64,000 nucleotides of DNA from Streptomyces spinoverrucosus (GCF_015712165.1 NZ_JADPZX010000001.1:310001-374000); one strand, 5' to 3'. Shown: positions 8,155 to 16,839, numbered from the stretch's first letter. Program-made: numbers and translations. Notes: a model not told the origin generated them from the letters alone.

Positions 8155-9561
8155 TCAGGCCGCCCGGTCCTCCCGGTGCGCGGGCTCGTCGCGGTGCGGG
8201 CGGATCGTCGGCCAAGGGCGTGCGGGTACGGCCGTACGCCCCACCGCGGCCGCCAGCTTGCGCAGTCGGCGCCAGTCCAGGCGGGGCGGCAGGTCGGGGA
8301 CGCCCGGCCGGTCGCGGGGGACGCGTACGCGCAGCGCACGGCGTTCGATGCGGCAGCGCACGGGGGTGCTCAGGGTCACGGCCTCACCGTCGAGGCCGAC
8401 CTCCAGCTGCGGCTCGTCGGCTTCGATGATCACCTCGTGGGCCGTGCGCGCCCCGAAACCCTGCGGGTCGAGCAGCAGCTCGGCGGCCTCGATGGCGCTG
8501 TCCACCTTCACGGAGAGCACGCCGAGCCTGCCGGAGTTCAGCCGCTGGCGCCGGCCGAAGCCGAGGGGGTCGTCGATGCGGTACGGGTTGTTGCTCACCA
8601 GCACGGCCTGCGGGTCGGTGAACGTCGTGCCGTCGGCGTGGGCGGTCAGGCGGGGGCCGCGCTGCCGGGTGAGCAGGTCGGGCAGCAGCTCCAGTGCCGT
8701 ACCGACCTTGTCGTCGCGGTAGCCGGGGCTCTGCACGACCGCGCCGTACACCCCGAAGGAGGCGTTGTTGACGAACGGGCGGTCGCCCGCGAAGCACAGG
8801 TCCACCCGCAGTTCGACGCCGTCGGTGAGCGCGTCGAGGCAGGTGGCGGGGTCGTCGCGGTCCAGGCCGAGGTCCATCGCGAAGTGGTTGCGGGTGCCGG
8901 CCGAGATCACCAGGAACGGCAGTCCGTGCTCCGCGGCCACCGCCGCCACCAGCGCCTGGGTGCCGTCGCCGCCCGCGACGCCCAGGAGGTCGGCGCCGTC
9001 GGCCACGGCCTGGCGCGCGAGTGCGGCGACGTCCTGGTGGTGCTCGGGGTCGAGCAGGACAACCTGGGCGCCGAGGCTCTCGGCCTTCTCCCGCAGTGCG
9101 AACCTCTCCACCTTGCCGCCGCCCGAGCGCGGGTTCAGCAGCAGGAAGGGCCGCTGCGGGGGCGGGGTCCGGTACTCCTTGAGCCGCCCTTGGCGCAGGC
9201 CGGTGCTGCGCAGCGCGTACCGGCCGCTCCACACGGCCGCGCACCACAGCAGCCCGGAGACGGTGACCACCCACAGGAGGTTCGCCCGCTCGAACAGCGC
9301 GATGACACCGACGGGGCCGGCGACGGCCAGCAGCGCGGCGGCTACCCGCACGGGCCCGCGTCGGGAGAGGGTCCACCACAGCGCGGCGCAGGTGAGGCCG
9401 AGGCCCGCGAGCCCCACGACGAGCAGGACGAGGCCGCCCACGCCGCCCTGCGCCAGCGGCAGCAGGACCGCCACGGCCGCCGCCGCGAGGGCTGCCCTGG
9501 CGGCCCATATCTGCCGGCCGTGCCGCCATTCCACCGATGTCGATCCCACAGGTCCCTCCAC
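8155..9561 (-). CDS. Membrane protein with diacylglycerol/lipid kinase catalytic domain
   Basis: The 468-residue protein has four hydrophobic segments in the first 115 residues, then a DAGK-type catalytic domain: the nucleotide-binding LLNPRSGGGK at residues 141-150 and the signature GGDGT at 197-201, followed by the conserved ISAGTRNHFAMDLGLD. Enzymes of this family phosphorylate lipids such as diacylglycerol, sphingoid bases or related diols with ATP. Soluble members are about 300 residues; the extra N-terminal membrane part is found in a subset of actinomycete proteins. The start is GTG 9561. Substrate cannot be told from sequence. Confidence 0.85.
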   Translation of the reverse strand: MEGPVGSTSVEWRHGRQIWAARAALAAAAVAVLLPLAQGGVGGLVLLVVGLAGLGLTCAALWWTLSRRGPVRVAAALLAVAGPVGVIALFERANLLWVVTVSGLLWCAAVWSGRYALRSTGLRQGRLKEYRTPPPQRPFLLLNPRSGGGKVERFALREKAESLGAQVVLLDPEHHQDVAALARQAVADGADLLGVAGGDGTQALVAAVAAEHGLPFLVISAGTRNHFAMDLGLDRDDPATCLDALTDGVELRVDLCFAGDRPFVNNASFGVYGAVVQSPGYRDDKVGTALELLPDLLTRQRGPRLTAHADGTTFTDPQAVLVSNNPYRIDDPLGFGRRQRLNSGRLGVLSVKVDSAIEAAELLLDPQGFGARTAHEVIIEADEPQLEVGLDGEAVTLSTPVRCRIERRALRVRVPRDRPGVPDLPPRLDWRRLRKLAAAVGRTAVPARPWPTIRPHRDEPAHREDRAA

Positions 9562-9796
9562 ACGCGGCCGGTCGGTGCCGGTCGGCGCAGCCGTCCGTGC
9601 GGTTCCAAGGTCTCATGCGGGCGGTGGACGACGTAGAGGGGACGGGGGGCGCGGCGCAGCATCCCGGCGCACCGGGGCCCCTGTGCTCCGTTCGAGTGGT
9701 GCATTCCCGCGCGCGGTCGTAGCGTCGGAACGAGTCGGCCCGGAAACAGACGCGCACCGACGCAGCGCAGACGCAGGACAACGGCGGGGAGCAGAG

Positions 9797-10252
9797 ATGA
9801 TCAGGCACAGCATGAGGGCGATCGTCACGCTCTGTGCCGCGGCAGCGCTCGTAGCGACCTTGGGCACCGCCTCCGGCGCCCCGTCGAAGGCGCGCCCGGC
9901 GCAGCGGCATGCGCAGGATCCGGTGCTGGTGGACTGCTTCTGGCGCCCCGAGGTGCGCCCCGCCGAGTTCATGCTGGCCTGTGGTGACGGCAACAGTCGT
10001 CTTGCCTCGCTGAAGTGGTCGCGCTGGGACGGGGGCGCGGCGGTGGCCAAGGGGGTCAACTGGGTCAACGACTGCAAGCCGTACTGCGCGGCGGGCAGGT
10101 TCCACTCGTACGCCGTGACCGTGCGGCTGGACGACCCGAAGCCGTGGAAGAAGAACCCGGACCTGCGGCAGTACGGCAAGATCGTCCTGACCTACACGGA
10201 CGGCAGCCCGGAGGGGTTCCCGAAGGTGGTCACGTACCCCCTGTGGAGCTGA
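9797..10252 (+). CDS. Exported hypothetical protein with signal peptide
   Basis: A 151-residue protein with a Sec-type signal: basic MIRHSMR, hydrophobic core AIVTLCAAAALVATLG, and a likely cleavage after TASGA near residue 27. The mature part has four Cys (DCFW, LACGDG, NDCKPYCAAG) suggesting disulfides, and many aromatics (LKWSRW, VNWVND). ATG 9797 follows GGGGAG by about 5 bases; an ATG at 9812 is an alternative. I recall similar small secreted proteins in many Streptomyces, with no known function. Confidence 0.8.
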   Translation: MIRHSMRAIVTLCAAAALVATLGTASGAPSKARPAQRHAQDPVLVDCFWRPEVRPAEFMLACGDGNSRLASLKWSRWDGGAAVAKGVNWVNDCKPYCAAGRFHSYAVTVRLDDPKPWKKNPDLRQYGKIVLTYTDGSPEGFPKVVTYPLWS

Positions 10253-10266
10253 GCCGAGGTCGGCTC
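10251..10266. terminator. Small GC hairpin after the exported protein gene
   Basis: GAGCCG and CGGCTC pair around AGGT, overlapping the stop codon of the exported protein gene. It is short and lacks a T-run, so termination is only possible. Confidence 0.35.
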
Positions 10267-10291
10267 GCCCGATAACACGCCCGCGGACGTA

Positions 10292-10328
10292 AGGTCCATG
10301 CCAATACGGCGTGCATTGGCATGGACCT
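10292..10328. repeat. Perfect 14-bp inverted repeat upstream of the protease gene
   Basis: AGGTCCATGCCAAT (10292-10305) is exactly mirrored by ATTGGCATGGACCT (10315-10328) with a 9-base spacer. It lies 100 bases before the protease start, followed closely by a second 10-bp palindrome AGGCATGCCT at 10332-10341. The half sites resemble the pyrimidine/purine repeats found ahead of chitinase-type genes in Streptomyces, so an operator is more likely than a terminator; this is inference. Confidence 0.6.
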
Positions 10329-10363
10329 GATAGGCATGCCTGGCTAAGCTCTGCCCAAACGCT

Positions 10364-10379
10364 GTGAGAGCGCTCTCAC
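10364..10379. promoter_or_regulatory. 16-bp perfect palindrome, LacI/CebR-like operator
   Basis: GTGAGAGCGCTCTCAC is perfectly symmetric and differs from the known CebR site TGGGAGCGCTCCCA by one base per half. It sits 49 bases before the chosen TTG start of the protease gene and only 7 bases before the alternative TTG at 10387, which argues that 10387 is not the start. Confidence 0.7.
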
Positions 10380-10428
10380 CCTGCGGTTGTTCCACCCCAC
10401 CTTGCTGGAACGACGAAGGGCAACTCCC

Positions 10429-11589
10429 TTGAGACGCAAGAGACTCATGCATGCCGGTCTGGCCGCTCTCCTCATGCTGGGCAGCTGGACCGCCGCTGGA
10501 ACCCTCCCCGCCTCGGCGAACGACTCCTCCCCCACGGCCGACGCACCGCAGGCCTCCACGGGACTGATCCAGGCGATGCAGCGGGACTTCGGCCTGACGA
10601 AGGCCGGGGCCGAGAAGCGGCTCGCGGCCGAGGCCGACGCCCGGGACGTCGCGCCCGCCGCGCGCCGGGCCGCCGGAGCCGCGTACGGCGGTTCGTGGTT
10701 CGACGCCGGAGCCGAGCGGCTGACCGTGGCCGTCACCTCGGACGCCGCGGCCTCGACCGTACGGGCGGTCCGCTCCACCGGCGCGGCCGTCCGCACCGTG
10801 CAGCACAGCGCGCGCGAGCTCGACGCGACGCTGGCGCGCCTCGACCGGCTCAACGCGCCCCAGGGCGTGAGCAGTTGGCATGTCGACCCGGCCGCCAACA
10901 CGGTCGTGGTGAACGTCGTGGACAGCCGGCGCGGCGACAACGATGTCCGGCGGTTCGTCTCCCGCGCCCGGGAGACCGGTCCGGTGACCGTGGAGACGGT
11001 GCCGGCCGCGCCGCGCACCTTCGCGGCCGGCACGGTCGGCGGCGACCCGTACTACACCGGCAACGTCCGCTGTTCCATCGGCTTCTCGGTGCACGGCGGG
11101 TTCGTCACCGCCGGGCACTGCGGCGGGGCCGGCGCCGCCGTCCGGGGCTGGGACGGCACGCACATCGGTTCGTTCCAGGGCTCCTCGTTCCCCGGCAACG
11201 ACTACGCCTGGGTCAACGTCGGCAGCGGCTGGTGGACCGTCCCGGTCGTCCTCGGCTGGGGCCAGATCCCCGACCGGCTGGTGCGCGGCTCGGCCGAGGC
11301 GCCCGTCGGCACCTCCATCTGCCGGTCCGGCTCCACCACGCACTGGCACTGCGGCACCGTGCTGGCCAAGAACGAGACCGTCAACTACAGCCAGGGTGCG
11401 GTGCATCAGATGACGAAGACCAGCGTCTGCGCCGAACCCGGCGACTCCGGCGGCTCGTTCATCAGCGGTGACCAGGCCCAGGGCGTCACCTCCGGCGGCT
11501 GGGGGAACTGCTCCGGCGGCGGGGAGACCTGGTTCCAGCCGGTCAACGAGATCCTCAACCGGTACGGGCTGACACTGCACACGGCCTGA
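10429..11589 (+). CDS. Streptogrisin-type (S1E) serine protease precursor
   Basis: A secreted chymotrypsin-fold protease of 386 residues with signal peptide (MRRKRLMHAG, hydrophobic core, cleavage near LPASA-N), an alpha-lytic-protease-type prodomain (about 31-198) and a mature enzyme. The catalytic triad is His230 (VTAGHCG), Asp258 (GNDYAWV) and Ser340 (GDSGGSF); Cys215/231, 298/308 and 334/361 form the three expected disulfides. I chose TTG 10429 because GAAGGG lies 8 bases upstream and the signal peptide then starts with basic residues; TTG 10387 would add 14 residues and crowd the palindromic operator. Upstream dyads suggest control by a LacI-type repressor. It hydrolyses extracellular protein. 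Confidence 0.93.
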   Translation: MRRKRLMHAGLAALLMLGSWTAAGTLPASANDSSPTADAPQASTGLIQAMQRDFGLTKAGAEKRLAAEADARDVAPAARRAAGAAYGGSWFDAGAERLTVAVTSDAAASTVRAVRSTGAAVRTVQHSARELDATLARLDRLNAPQGVSSWHVDPAANTVVVNVVDSRRGDNDVRRFVSRARETGPVTVETVPAAPRTFAAGTVGGDPYYTGNVRCSIGFSVHGGFVTAGHCGGAGAAVRGWDGTHIGSFQGSSFPGNDYAWVNVGSGWWTVPVVLGWGQIPDRLVRGSAEAPVGTSICRSGSTTHWHCGTVLAKNETVNYSQGAVHQMTKTSVCAEPGDSGGSFISGDQAQGVTSGGWGNCSGGGETWFQPVNEILNRYGLTLHTA

Positions 11590-11607
11590 GGCACCACAGA
11601 GAGTCGA

Positions 11608-11635
11608 GGGTTCCGCCGGTCGCCCGGCGGAACCC
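11608..11635. terminator. Bidirectional hairpin terminator, protease / GH2 gene
   Basis: A perfect 12-bp stem GGGTTCCGCCGG/CCGGCGGAACCC with loop TCGC lies between the convergent protease and GH2 genes and can serve both strands. Confidence 0.85.
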
Positions 11636-11648
11636 TCCTGTGTTTCCG

Positions 11649-14258
11649 TCAGACGCAACCGGCCGGCGTCGCCCGGGACGCGTCCTCGATCAGCGCCTCG
11701 TGGGCCGCCGCGAGCCGCCGCACATCCGGCTTGACGACCTTGCGGTCGTACGTCAGCAGGCCGTTGAGCTCGCCCTCGACGTCCGAGATCTGCGTGTAGA
11801 CGGCGCCGTTGCTCCCCCGGCACACCAGGGCGCGCACCTCGTCGAGCTTGCCGAGGTAGTCGTCCGTGTACGTGGCCGGGTCGACGTCGACGTACGACTG
11901 CTGCACCGACCAGGCGTGGCCGGGTACCGCGAGCCCGAGGCCGCCGTACTCCCCGCTGACCAGGGCCCGTTCGCCGTCGGGGTGGGGCGGCAGGGCGGGG
12001 CTGGGATAGCCGTGTTCGTCCATGATGTCGCCGGTGCCGCCGTCCGCGCCGAGGTTGAGGCCGGACTGGTTGTTGACCAGGCGGCTCGGGTCCCAGGCCT
12101 TGGCCTGGGCGGCGATGCGGCCGACGTCGTACTGGCCCCAGCCCTCGTTGAAGGTGACCCACATGACGATCGACGGGCTGCTGATGTGCTCGTCGATCAT
12201 CTCCTTCATCTCGCGCTCGTACTGCGCGCGGGCCGCGGCGCTCGGGTTCACGCCGGCCGTCATCGCGGGCATGTCCTGCCAGACGAGGAGACCGAGGCGG
12301 TCGGCCCAGTAGAACCAGCGGTCGGGTTCGACCTTGATGTGCTTGCGGACCGAGTTGAAGCCCATCTTCTTGTGCATCCTCAGGTCGTACGCCAGGGCCT
12401 CGTCGGTGGGCGCGGTGTGCAGGCCGTCCGGCCAGAAGCCCTGGTCGAGGGTGGCCATCAGGAAGACGGGCTCGCCGTTGAGGAGGGTGCGCGGGACGCC
12501 GTTGATCTTCCGCACCTCGACGGAACGCATCCCGAAGTAGCTGCCGACGCGGTCGCGGCCGACGCTCACCTTCAGGTCGTACAGGAAGGGGTCGTCGGGT
12601 GACCACAAGCGTGGGCGCGGGATGCGGAGGGTGAGGGGTTCGCCGCTGCGGCCGCGGGCCGTGGCGACGGGGCGGTCGCCGTCGTACGCGGTGGCGGTGA
12701 CCGGCAGGCCGGGGCGGGCGCCCTGGGGTTCGACGGTGAGGGTGCCGGTGGCCACGTCGGGGGTGAGTTCGAGGCCGTCGACGTGGTCGGCGGCGACCGG
12801 TTCCAGCCAGACCGTCTGCCAGATGCCGGACGAGGGGGTGTACCAGATGCCGCTCGGGTCGAGGCGCTGCTTGCCGACGGGCGGGTTCTCGCCGTTCGCC
12901 GAGTCCGTGGGGTCGTAGACGCCGACGACGAGTTCCTGGGTGCGGCCGGGTACGAGGGCGTCGGTGATGTCGGCGGAGAACTTGTCGTAACCGCCCTGGT
13001 GCGAGGCGACCTTGGTGCCGTTGACGTAGACCTCGGACTGCCAGTCGACGGCGCCGAAGTTCAGCTGGAGGCGTTTTCCGCCGCCGATCCGCCAGTCGGA
13101 CGGGACGGTGAAGGTGCGGCGGTACCACATGCGGTCCTCGTGCCGTTCGATCCCCGACAGCTGGGACTCGACCGGGTACGGGACGAGGATCCGCTCGTCG
13201 AGGTTCCGGCCGAACGGCGGCTCCTCCCCCGCGCTCGCGGCCGCGAACTGCCAGGTGCCGTTGAGGTTGCGCCAGCTGTCCCGGGTGAGCTGGGGGCGGG
13301 GGTACTCGCGGTGGGCGTTGGCCGGGGTGACGTCGTCGGCCCAGGGGGTGCGCAGCTGGTAGGTGGAGCGGTTCGGGCCGCTGCTCCAGAAGGCGTTGAC
13401 AACGTTGCCGTCCCGCGCGGTGAGGCCGCCCTCGCCGTCGTAGCGGATGTCCGCGAGGCCGGGCGCGGTACCGGTCTTGTTGCCGACGACGGGTTCGTCG
13501 AGGCCGACGAGCAGCGAGTTCGGTGCTGTTGGGTCCAACCGGGCCGCGCCCACAGGCCAGGTGGCGCCGCCGATCACGGCGTCGAGGTGGTCGGTGAGAC
13601 CGGCGGGCGGCGCGGCGAGCTCCTGGGCGAAGTCGAGGCGGAGCGTACGGCCGTCCTGGAGCACGGTGGTGGCGATGGCGCCGTCGTAGTCGTAGCCCTC
13701 GGGGAGGCGGAAGGCGGACTGCGGGATCGCCGTCTTGACGCCGTTCGGCGGTGTCCAGCGCAGGTGGAGGTTGGAGCCTCCCCAGTGCTCGAAGTACTCG
13801 ACCTTGATGTCGTACGACCGTCCCGCCGTCAACTCGACGGGGGCGCTGGTCTGTTCGCGGTCCCAGTCGTCCACCCAGTGGTCGATGACCGGCTCGCCGT
13901 CGATCCACAGCCGGAAACCGTTGTCACCGATGATCGAGAAGGTGGTGGGTCCGGTCCACTCCGGCACGAGACGGCCGGTCCAGCGGACGCTGACGTCGTC
14001 GGACCGGCCGGTGGCGGCCTTGAGGCGGGACTCCAGTGAGTCGAAGTCGAGTTGGGGGTCGAAACCGGTGGCTTTGAGCTCGTGGAAGTCGAAGGTGCCG
14101 GGGGCCGAGTGGGTGTAGTACTCGCCCTTGAGGCCGCGGGCCTCGACGGGGTCCTCGGCCGCGGTCGCGGCGGGGGTGGCGGCCAGTCCCGCGGTGCCCA
14201 GCACGGCCGCTAACAGCAGTGCGAGGCGGTCTCTGATTCTGAAGTGTCCGATGCGCAC
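11649..14258 (-). CDS. Secreted glycoside hydrolase family 2 protein with N-terminal PA14 domain
   Basis: The 869-residue precursor has a signal peptide (RIGHFRIRDRLALLLAAVLG, cleavage near TAA-ED), a PA14 carbohydrate-binding domain (about 40-175; EYYTH, IIGDNGFRLWIDG, VEYFEHWGGSN) and the GH2 sugar-binding, immunoglobulin-like and TIM-barrel domains. The acid/base Glu705 lies in TFNEGWGQ and the nucleophile Glu770 in VSGEYGG. GH2 covers beta-galactosidases, -mannosidases and -glucuronidases; which one cannot be decided here. The start is GTG 14258, preceded by AAGGAGGA (14262-14269 on this strand); the frame stays open to 14558 but that part has no ribosome site and overlaps the LacI gene. 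Probably repressed by the divergent LacI protein. Confidence 0.9.
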   Translation of the reverse strand: MRIGHFRIRDRLALLLAAVLGTAGLAATPAATAAEDPVEARGLKGEYYTHSAPGTFDFHELKATGFDPQLDFDSLESRLKAATGRSDDVSVRWTGRLVPEWTGPTTFSIIGDNGFRLWIDGEPVIDHWVDDWDREQTSAPVELTAGRSYDIKVEYFEHWGGSNLHLRWTPPNGVKTAIPQSAFRLPEGYDYDGAIATTVLQDGRTLRLDFAQELAAPPAGLTDHLDAVIGGATWPVGAARLDPTAPNSLLVGLDEPVVGNKTGTAPGLADIRYDGEGGLTARDGNVVNAFWSSGPNRSTYQLRTPWADDVTPANAHREYPRPQLTRDSWRNLNGTWQFAAASAGEEPPFGRNLDERILVPYPVESQLSGIERHEDRMWYRRTFTVPSDWRIGGGKRLQLNFGAVDWQSEVYVNGTKVASHQGGYDKFSADITDALVPGRTQELVVGVYDPTDSANGENPPVGKQRLDPSGIWYTPSSGIWQTVWLEPVAADHVDGLELTPDVATGTLTVEPQGARPGLPVTATAYDGDRPVATARGRSGEPLTLRIPRPRLWSPDDPFLYDLKVSVGRDRVGSYFGMRSVEVRKINGVPRTLLNGEPVFLMATLDQGFWPDGLHTAPTDEALAYDLRMHKKMGFNSVRKHIKVEPDRWFYWADRLGLLVWQDMPAMTAGVNPSAAARAQYEREMKEMIDEHISSPSIVMWVTFNEGWGQYDVGRIAAQAKAWDPSRLVNNQSGLNLGADGGTGDIMDEHGYPSPALPPHPDGERALVSGEYGGLGLAVPGHAWSVQQSYVDVDPATYTDDYLGKLDEVRALVCRGSNGAVYTQISDVEGELNGLLTYDRKVVKPDVRRLAAAHEALIEDASRATPAGCV

Positions 14259-14321
14259 GAATCCTCCTTGGCTGAGGCCGATGCTGTGGCTCAGGAAGGG
14301 TGGCGGCTCACTGCGTCGGTC

Positions 14322-14337
14322 TGTACAACGTTGCAAA
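14322..14337. promoter_or_regulatory. LacI-type operator between GH2 and LacI genes
   Basis: The core CAACGTTG (14326-14333) is a perfect palindrome with partial symmetry outside, within TGTACAACGTTGCAAA. It is central in the divergent promoter region, where an autoregulating LacI protein would bind. Confidence 0.65.
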
Positions 14338-14436
14338 CACAGCAGTTGGCATGACAGCACGGCTCCCGACGCCTGTCCAGGTTCATGACAAACGCGCTCT
14401 ACTTGTCGGAGTCGCGATCCCCGTTGAGGAGGCCTG

Positions 14437-15462
14437 ATGCCGGTGAGCCTGAAGGACGTGGCGGAGCGCGCGGGCGTCTCGATCAAGACCGTGTCCAACG
14501 TCGTGAACGACCATCCGCACGTCACGCCCGCCACCCGGGCCCGGGTCCAGCAGGCCATCGACGCGCTCGGCTACCGGCCCAACCCCACCGCGCGCCATCT
14601 GCGCAGGGGGCGTACGGGCATCATCGCGCTGGCCGTGCCCGAGCTCGCCAACCCCTACTTCGCCGAACTCGCCGAAGCCGTGATCGACGCGGCGGCCGAG
14701 CACGAGTACACGGTCCTGCTCGACCGCACCGGCGGGCGACGGGACCAGGAGGTGCTGGCCAGCCAGGGCTTCCGGACCAAGGTGATCGACGGAATCATCC
14801 TCAGCCCGCTGGAACTTCAGGACGCCGACCTGGCCGGGCGGCCCGACGACGTGCCGCTGGTGCTGCTCGGCGAGCGGGAGTACGACGCCCCCTACGACCA
14901 CATCGCGATCGACAACGTGGCGGCGGCGCGCACAGCGGTACGGCATCTGCTGGAGCTGGGCCGTACCCGTATCGCCTATGTCGGCGCCGGGGCGGACTCG
15001 GCGAACCGTCCGGCCGAGCTGCGACTCGCGGGCTGGCGTGCGGAGTTGGCGGCCGCCGGGGTGCCTGCGCCGGAGAGCCTGGTGGTGCGCGGCAAGGGGT
15101 GGGGACGGGAGCGCGGGGCGCGGGCGATGGCCCGGTTGCTGGACTCGGGGGTGCGGCCCGACGCGGTGTTCGCGTTCAACGACCTGATCGCCGTCGGGGT
15201 GCTGCGGGAGCTGCACGAGCGGGGGTTGCGGGTGCCGGAGGACGTCGCCGTGGTGGGGTTCGACGACATCGCCGAGGGGCGGTTCGGGGCGGTGTCGCTG
15301 ACCACTGTGTCGCCGGACAAGGGGGCTGTCGCGCGGTTGGCGGTGGCGTCGGTGCTGGGGGCGCTGACGGGGGGCTCGGAAAAGCAGAAGGGTTCCGGCA
15401 GGCGGGACATCACGCCTGGGTTCCGGTTGGTGGTGCGGGAGAGCACGGTGGGGCGGCGTTGA
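14437..15462 (+). CDS. LacI-family transcriptional regulator
   Basis: A 341-residue repressor with an N-terminal helix-turn-helix (LKDVAERAGVSIKTVSNVVN, residues 5-24), the hinge ARHLRRGRTGIIALAVP, and a periplasmic-binding-protein-like effector domain (FNDLIAVGVLRELHERGLRVPEDV, VGFDD). GAGGAGG lies 5 bases before ATG 14437. It is divergent from the PA14-GH2 gene with a palindromic operator between them, so its inducer is probably a sugar released by that enzyme. An insertion of Lys-Gln residues (SEKQKGSGRR) near the C-terminus is a little unusual. Confidence 0.93.
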   Translation: MPVSLKDVAERAGVSIKTVSNVVNDHPHVTPATRARVQQAIDALGYRPNPTARHLRRGRTGIIALAVPELANPYFAELAEAVIDAAAEHEYTVLLDRTGGRRDQEVLASQGFRTKVIDGIILSPLELQDADLAGRPDDVPLVLLGEREYDAPYDHIAIDNVAAARTAVRHLLELGRTRIAYVGAGADSANRPAELRLAGWRAELAAAGVPAPESLVVRGKGWGRERGARAMARLLDSGVRPDAVFAFNDLIAVGVLRELHERGLRVPEDVAVVGFDDIAEGRFGAVSLTTVSPDKGAVARLAVASVLGALTGGSEKQKGSGRRDITPGFRLVVRESTVGRR

Positions 15463-15592
15463 TCATTTCCCTTGTTACGTCTTGATGACATACGGGACGA
15501 AGTCGTGGCATCGGCGCAGGGCAACGAACGGCCGTCGAAACGGGTCGTATGAAACGTAACGCCGCGAAAGCGCACGACACGATGGGGGAACC

Positions 15593-16201
15593 ATGAATGC
15601 GCGTACCCGACTTGGCATCGCCGCCCTGGCGGCCGGGGCCGCTGTCACCCTGACCGCCGTCCCGGCGGCCGCCGGCCCGGCCGCCTCCGGCACACCCCGG
15701 TTCCTGGCACCGGGCGAGCTGCCGCCGCACCCGACGTCGGCCTGGTACGCCGGGCCCGTCACCGCCGGGCAGCCGGACCCGCTGCCGATCTGCGTGGGCG
15801 AGGCGCTGCCGTCGACCGCCACGCACCGCTCGTACTGGACGGAGTTCGACACCAACGCCCTTCAGGTCACGGTGGTGGAGCGGAACGAGCGGCGGGCCAA
15901 GGAGTTCGCCGCGCTGCTGCGCAAGGATCTCGCCGACTGCGCCGAGAAGTTGATGGAGCAGGACCCCGACATGACGGCGACCGAGAAGTACTACGGCCGG
16001 CTGAACGTCGAGGAGGGCGCCCACGTCTACGGCCTCCACACGGTGCACGAGTGGGGCGCCTCCGACATCGCCCTGTTCTCGGTCGGCCGGGACGGCAGGA
16101 CCGTGACGGTCGTCAAGTGGGCGCAGATGGGCACGTTCCAGCACGCCCAGGTCGCCGACTTCAAGGCCACGACCGTGAAGGCCGTGAACAAGCTCCACTG
16201 A
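15593..16201 (+). CDS. Exported hypothetical protein
   Basis: A 202-residue protein with a clear Sec signal (MNARTRLG then an Ala-rich core to VPAAAG) and a mature domain starting with the Pro-rich FLAPGELPPHPTSAWYAGPV. Two Cys (PICVGE, LADCAEK) could form a disulfide. The overall pattern, short N-terminal segment plus an alpha/beta domain ending in a TVTVVKWAQMG strand, resembles PknH-sensor-like extracellular proteins of actinobacteria, but I would not assign it. GGGGGAA precedes ATG 15593. It follows the LacI gene by 130 bases and ends at a strong hairpin. Confidence 0.8.
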   Translation: MNARTRLGIAALAAGAAVTLTAVPAAAGPAASGTPRFLAPGELPPHPTSAWYAGPVTAGQPDPLPICVGEALPSTATHRSYWTEFDTNALQVTVVERNERRAKEFAALLRKDLADCAEKLMEQDPDMTATEKYYGRLNVEEGAHVYGLHTVHEWGASDIALFSVGRDGRTVTVVKWAQMGTFQHAQVADFKATTVKAVNKLH

Positions 16202-16215
16202 AGGTGTGGTCGTCG

Positions 16216-16245
16216 CGGCCCCGGCTTGCAGGAATGCCGGGGCCG
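16216..16245. terminator. Hairpin terminator after exported protein gene
   Basis: A perfect 10-bp stem CGGCCCCGGC/GCCGGGGCCG with a 10-base loop follows the stop codon by 15 bases and separates it from the opposing remnant. Confidence 0.8.
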
Positions 16246-16265
16246 TGACTTCTGACGCTGCGCGC

Positions 16266-16470
16266 CTACCGCTTGCCGGGCGCCCTTTCATGGCGGTCGA
16301 GCTCGGCCGGCAGGTTGCGCAGTGATGCCCTGGTGGCGCGGATCTCCTTGTCGGGCAAGGCCGCGAGGAGGGTGCGGTTCAGCTTCTCCGCCTGTCGGTC
16401 ACTCGGGCGAGCGCCTCCTCGCCGCGAGTCGTGAGCGTGAGCAGAGGCGAGCTGAACGAACCCTCGGGCC
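16266..16470 (-). pseudogene. Remnant of a MarR-like regulator (3' part only)
   Basis: Reading leftwards, codons for SSPLLTLTTRGEEALARV, then after a one-base frame change RQAEKLNRTLLAALPDKE to the stop APGKR*, look like the wing and C-terminal dimer helices of a MarR-family protein. The 5' end with the DNA-binding helix is missing; the sequence breaks into a hemerythrin-like frame of the other strand near 16470. The frameshift plus truncation mark it as dead. The MarR label rests on the LTxxGxxxL pattern and helix composition only. Confidence 0.5.
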
Positions 16471-16839
16471 CTGCCCCACACCTCCGCCGACGCCCTGCCG
16501 GACGCCCAGCACGCGCTGTATCTGGCACTGGGCGAAGTGATCAGCGCGTATCTCGCACATCTGCACCTGGAGGAGACGGTCGCGATGCCGGCGCTGTGGC
16601 AGTACACCGGCGAGGAGGAACTGAGCGCCGCGCTCGCCGCCTTCCGTTCCTCCCGCACTCCCGAGGAGACTCTGACCGACCTTCGCAGGATGCTGCCCGC
16701 TCTGCCGCCCGCGCCTCGTGCCGCGATCGTGCGCGGTGTCGTCGAAAACGCTCCGGGCCGGGCGGACGAGACACTTGCCGCTGTCTCCACGACCCTCAGC
16801 CCGACCAGCGTCACCCACCTCTCCGGACCACACACCTAG
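16471..16839 (+). pseudogene. Remnant of a hemerythrin-like cation-binding protein (3' part)
   Basis: The frame encodes TSADALPDAQHALYLALGEV, then ISAYLAHLHLEETVAMPALW and a helical C-terminus to SGPHT*. HLHLEE plus MPAL is the end of helix 3 in a four-helix hemerythrin-like bundle; the first helices with the other His ligands are absent and the frame runs back into the MarR-like remnant. A GTG at 16537 could start a 100-residue product, but that would be only half a domain. Confidence 0.5.

Noticed and set aside
10292..10341. tRNA or small structured RNA
   Set aside because: The hairpin has a single stem and no cloverleaf or CCA-type features; a protein-binding dyad explains it better.
10192..13908. 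A 1238-codon minus-strand frame across the protease and GH2 genes
   Set aside because: It runs antisense to the protease and in a wrong frame through the GH2 gene, whose own frame has signal, PA14 and catalytic motifs.
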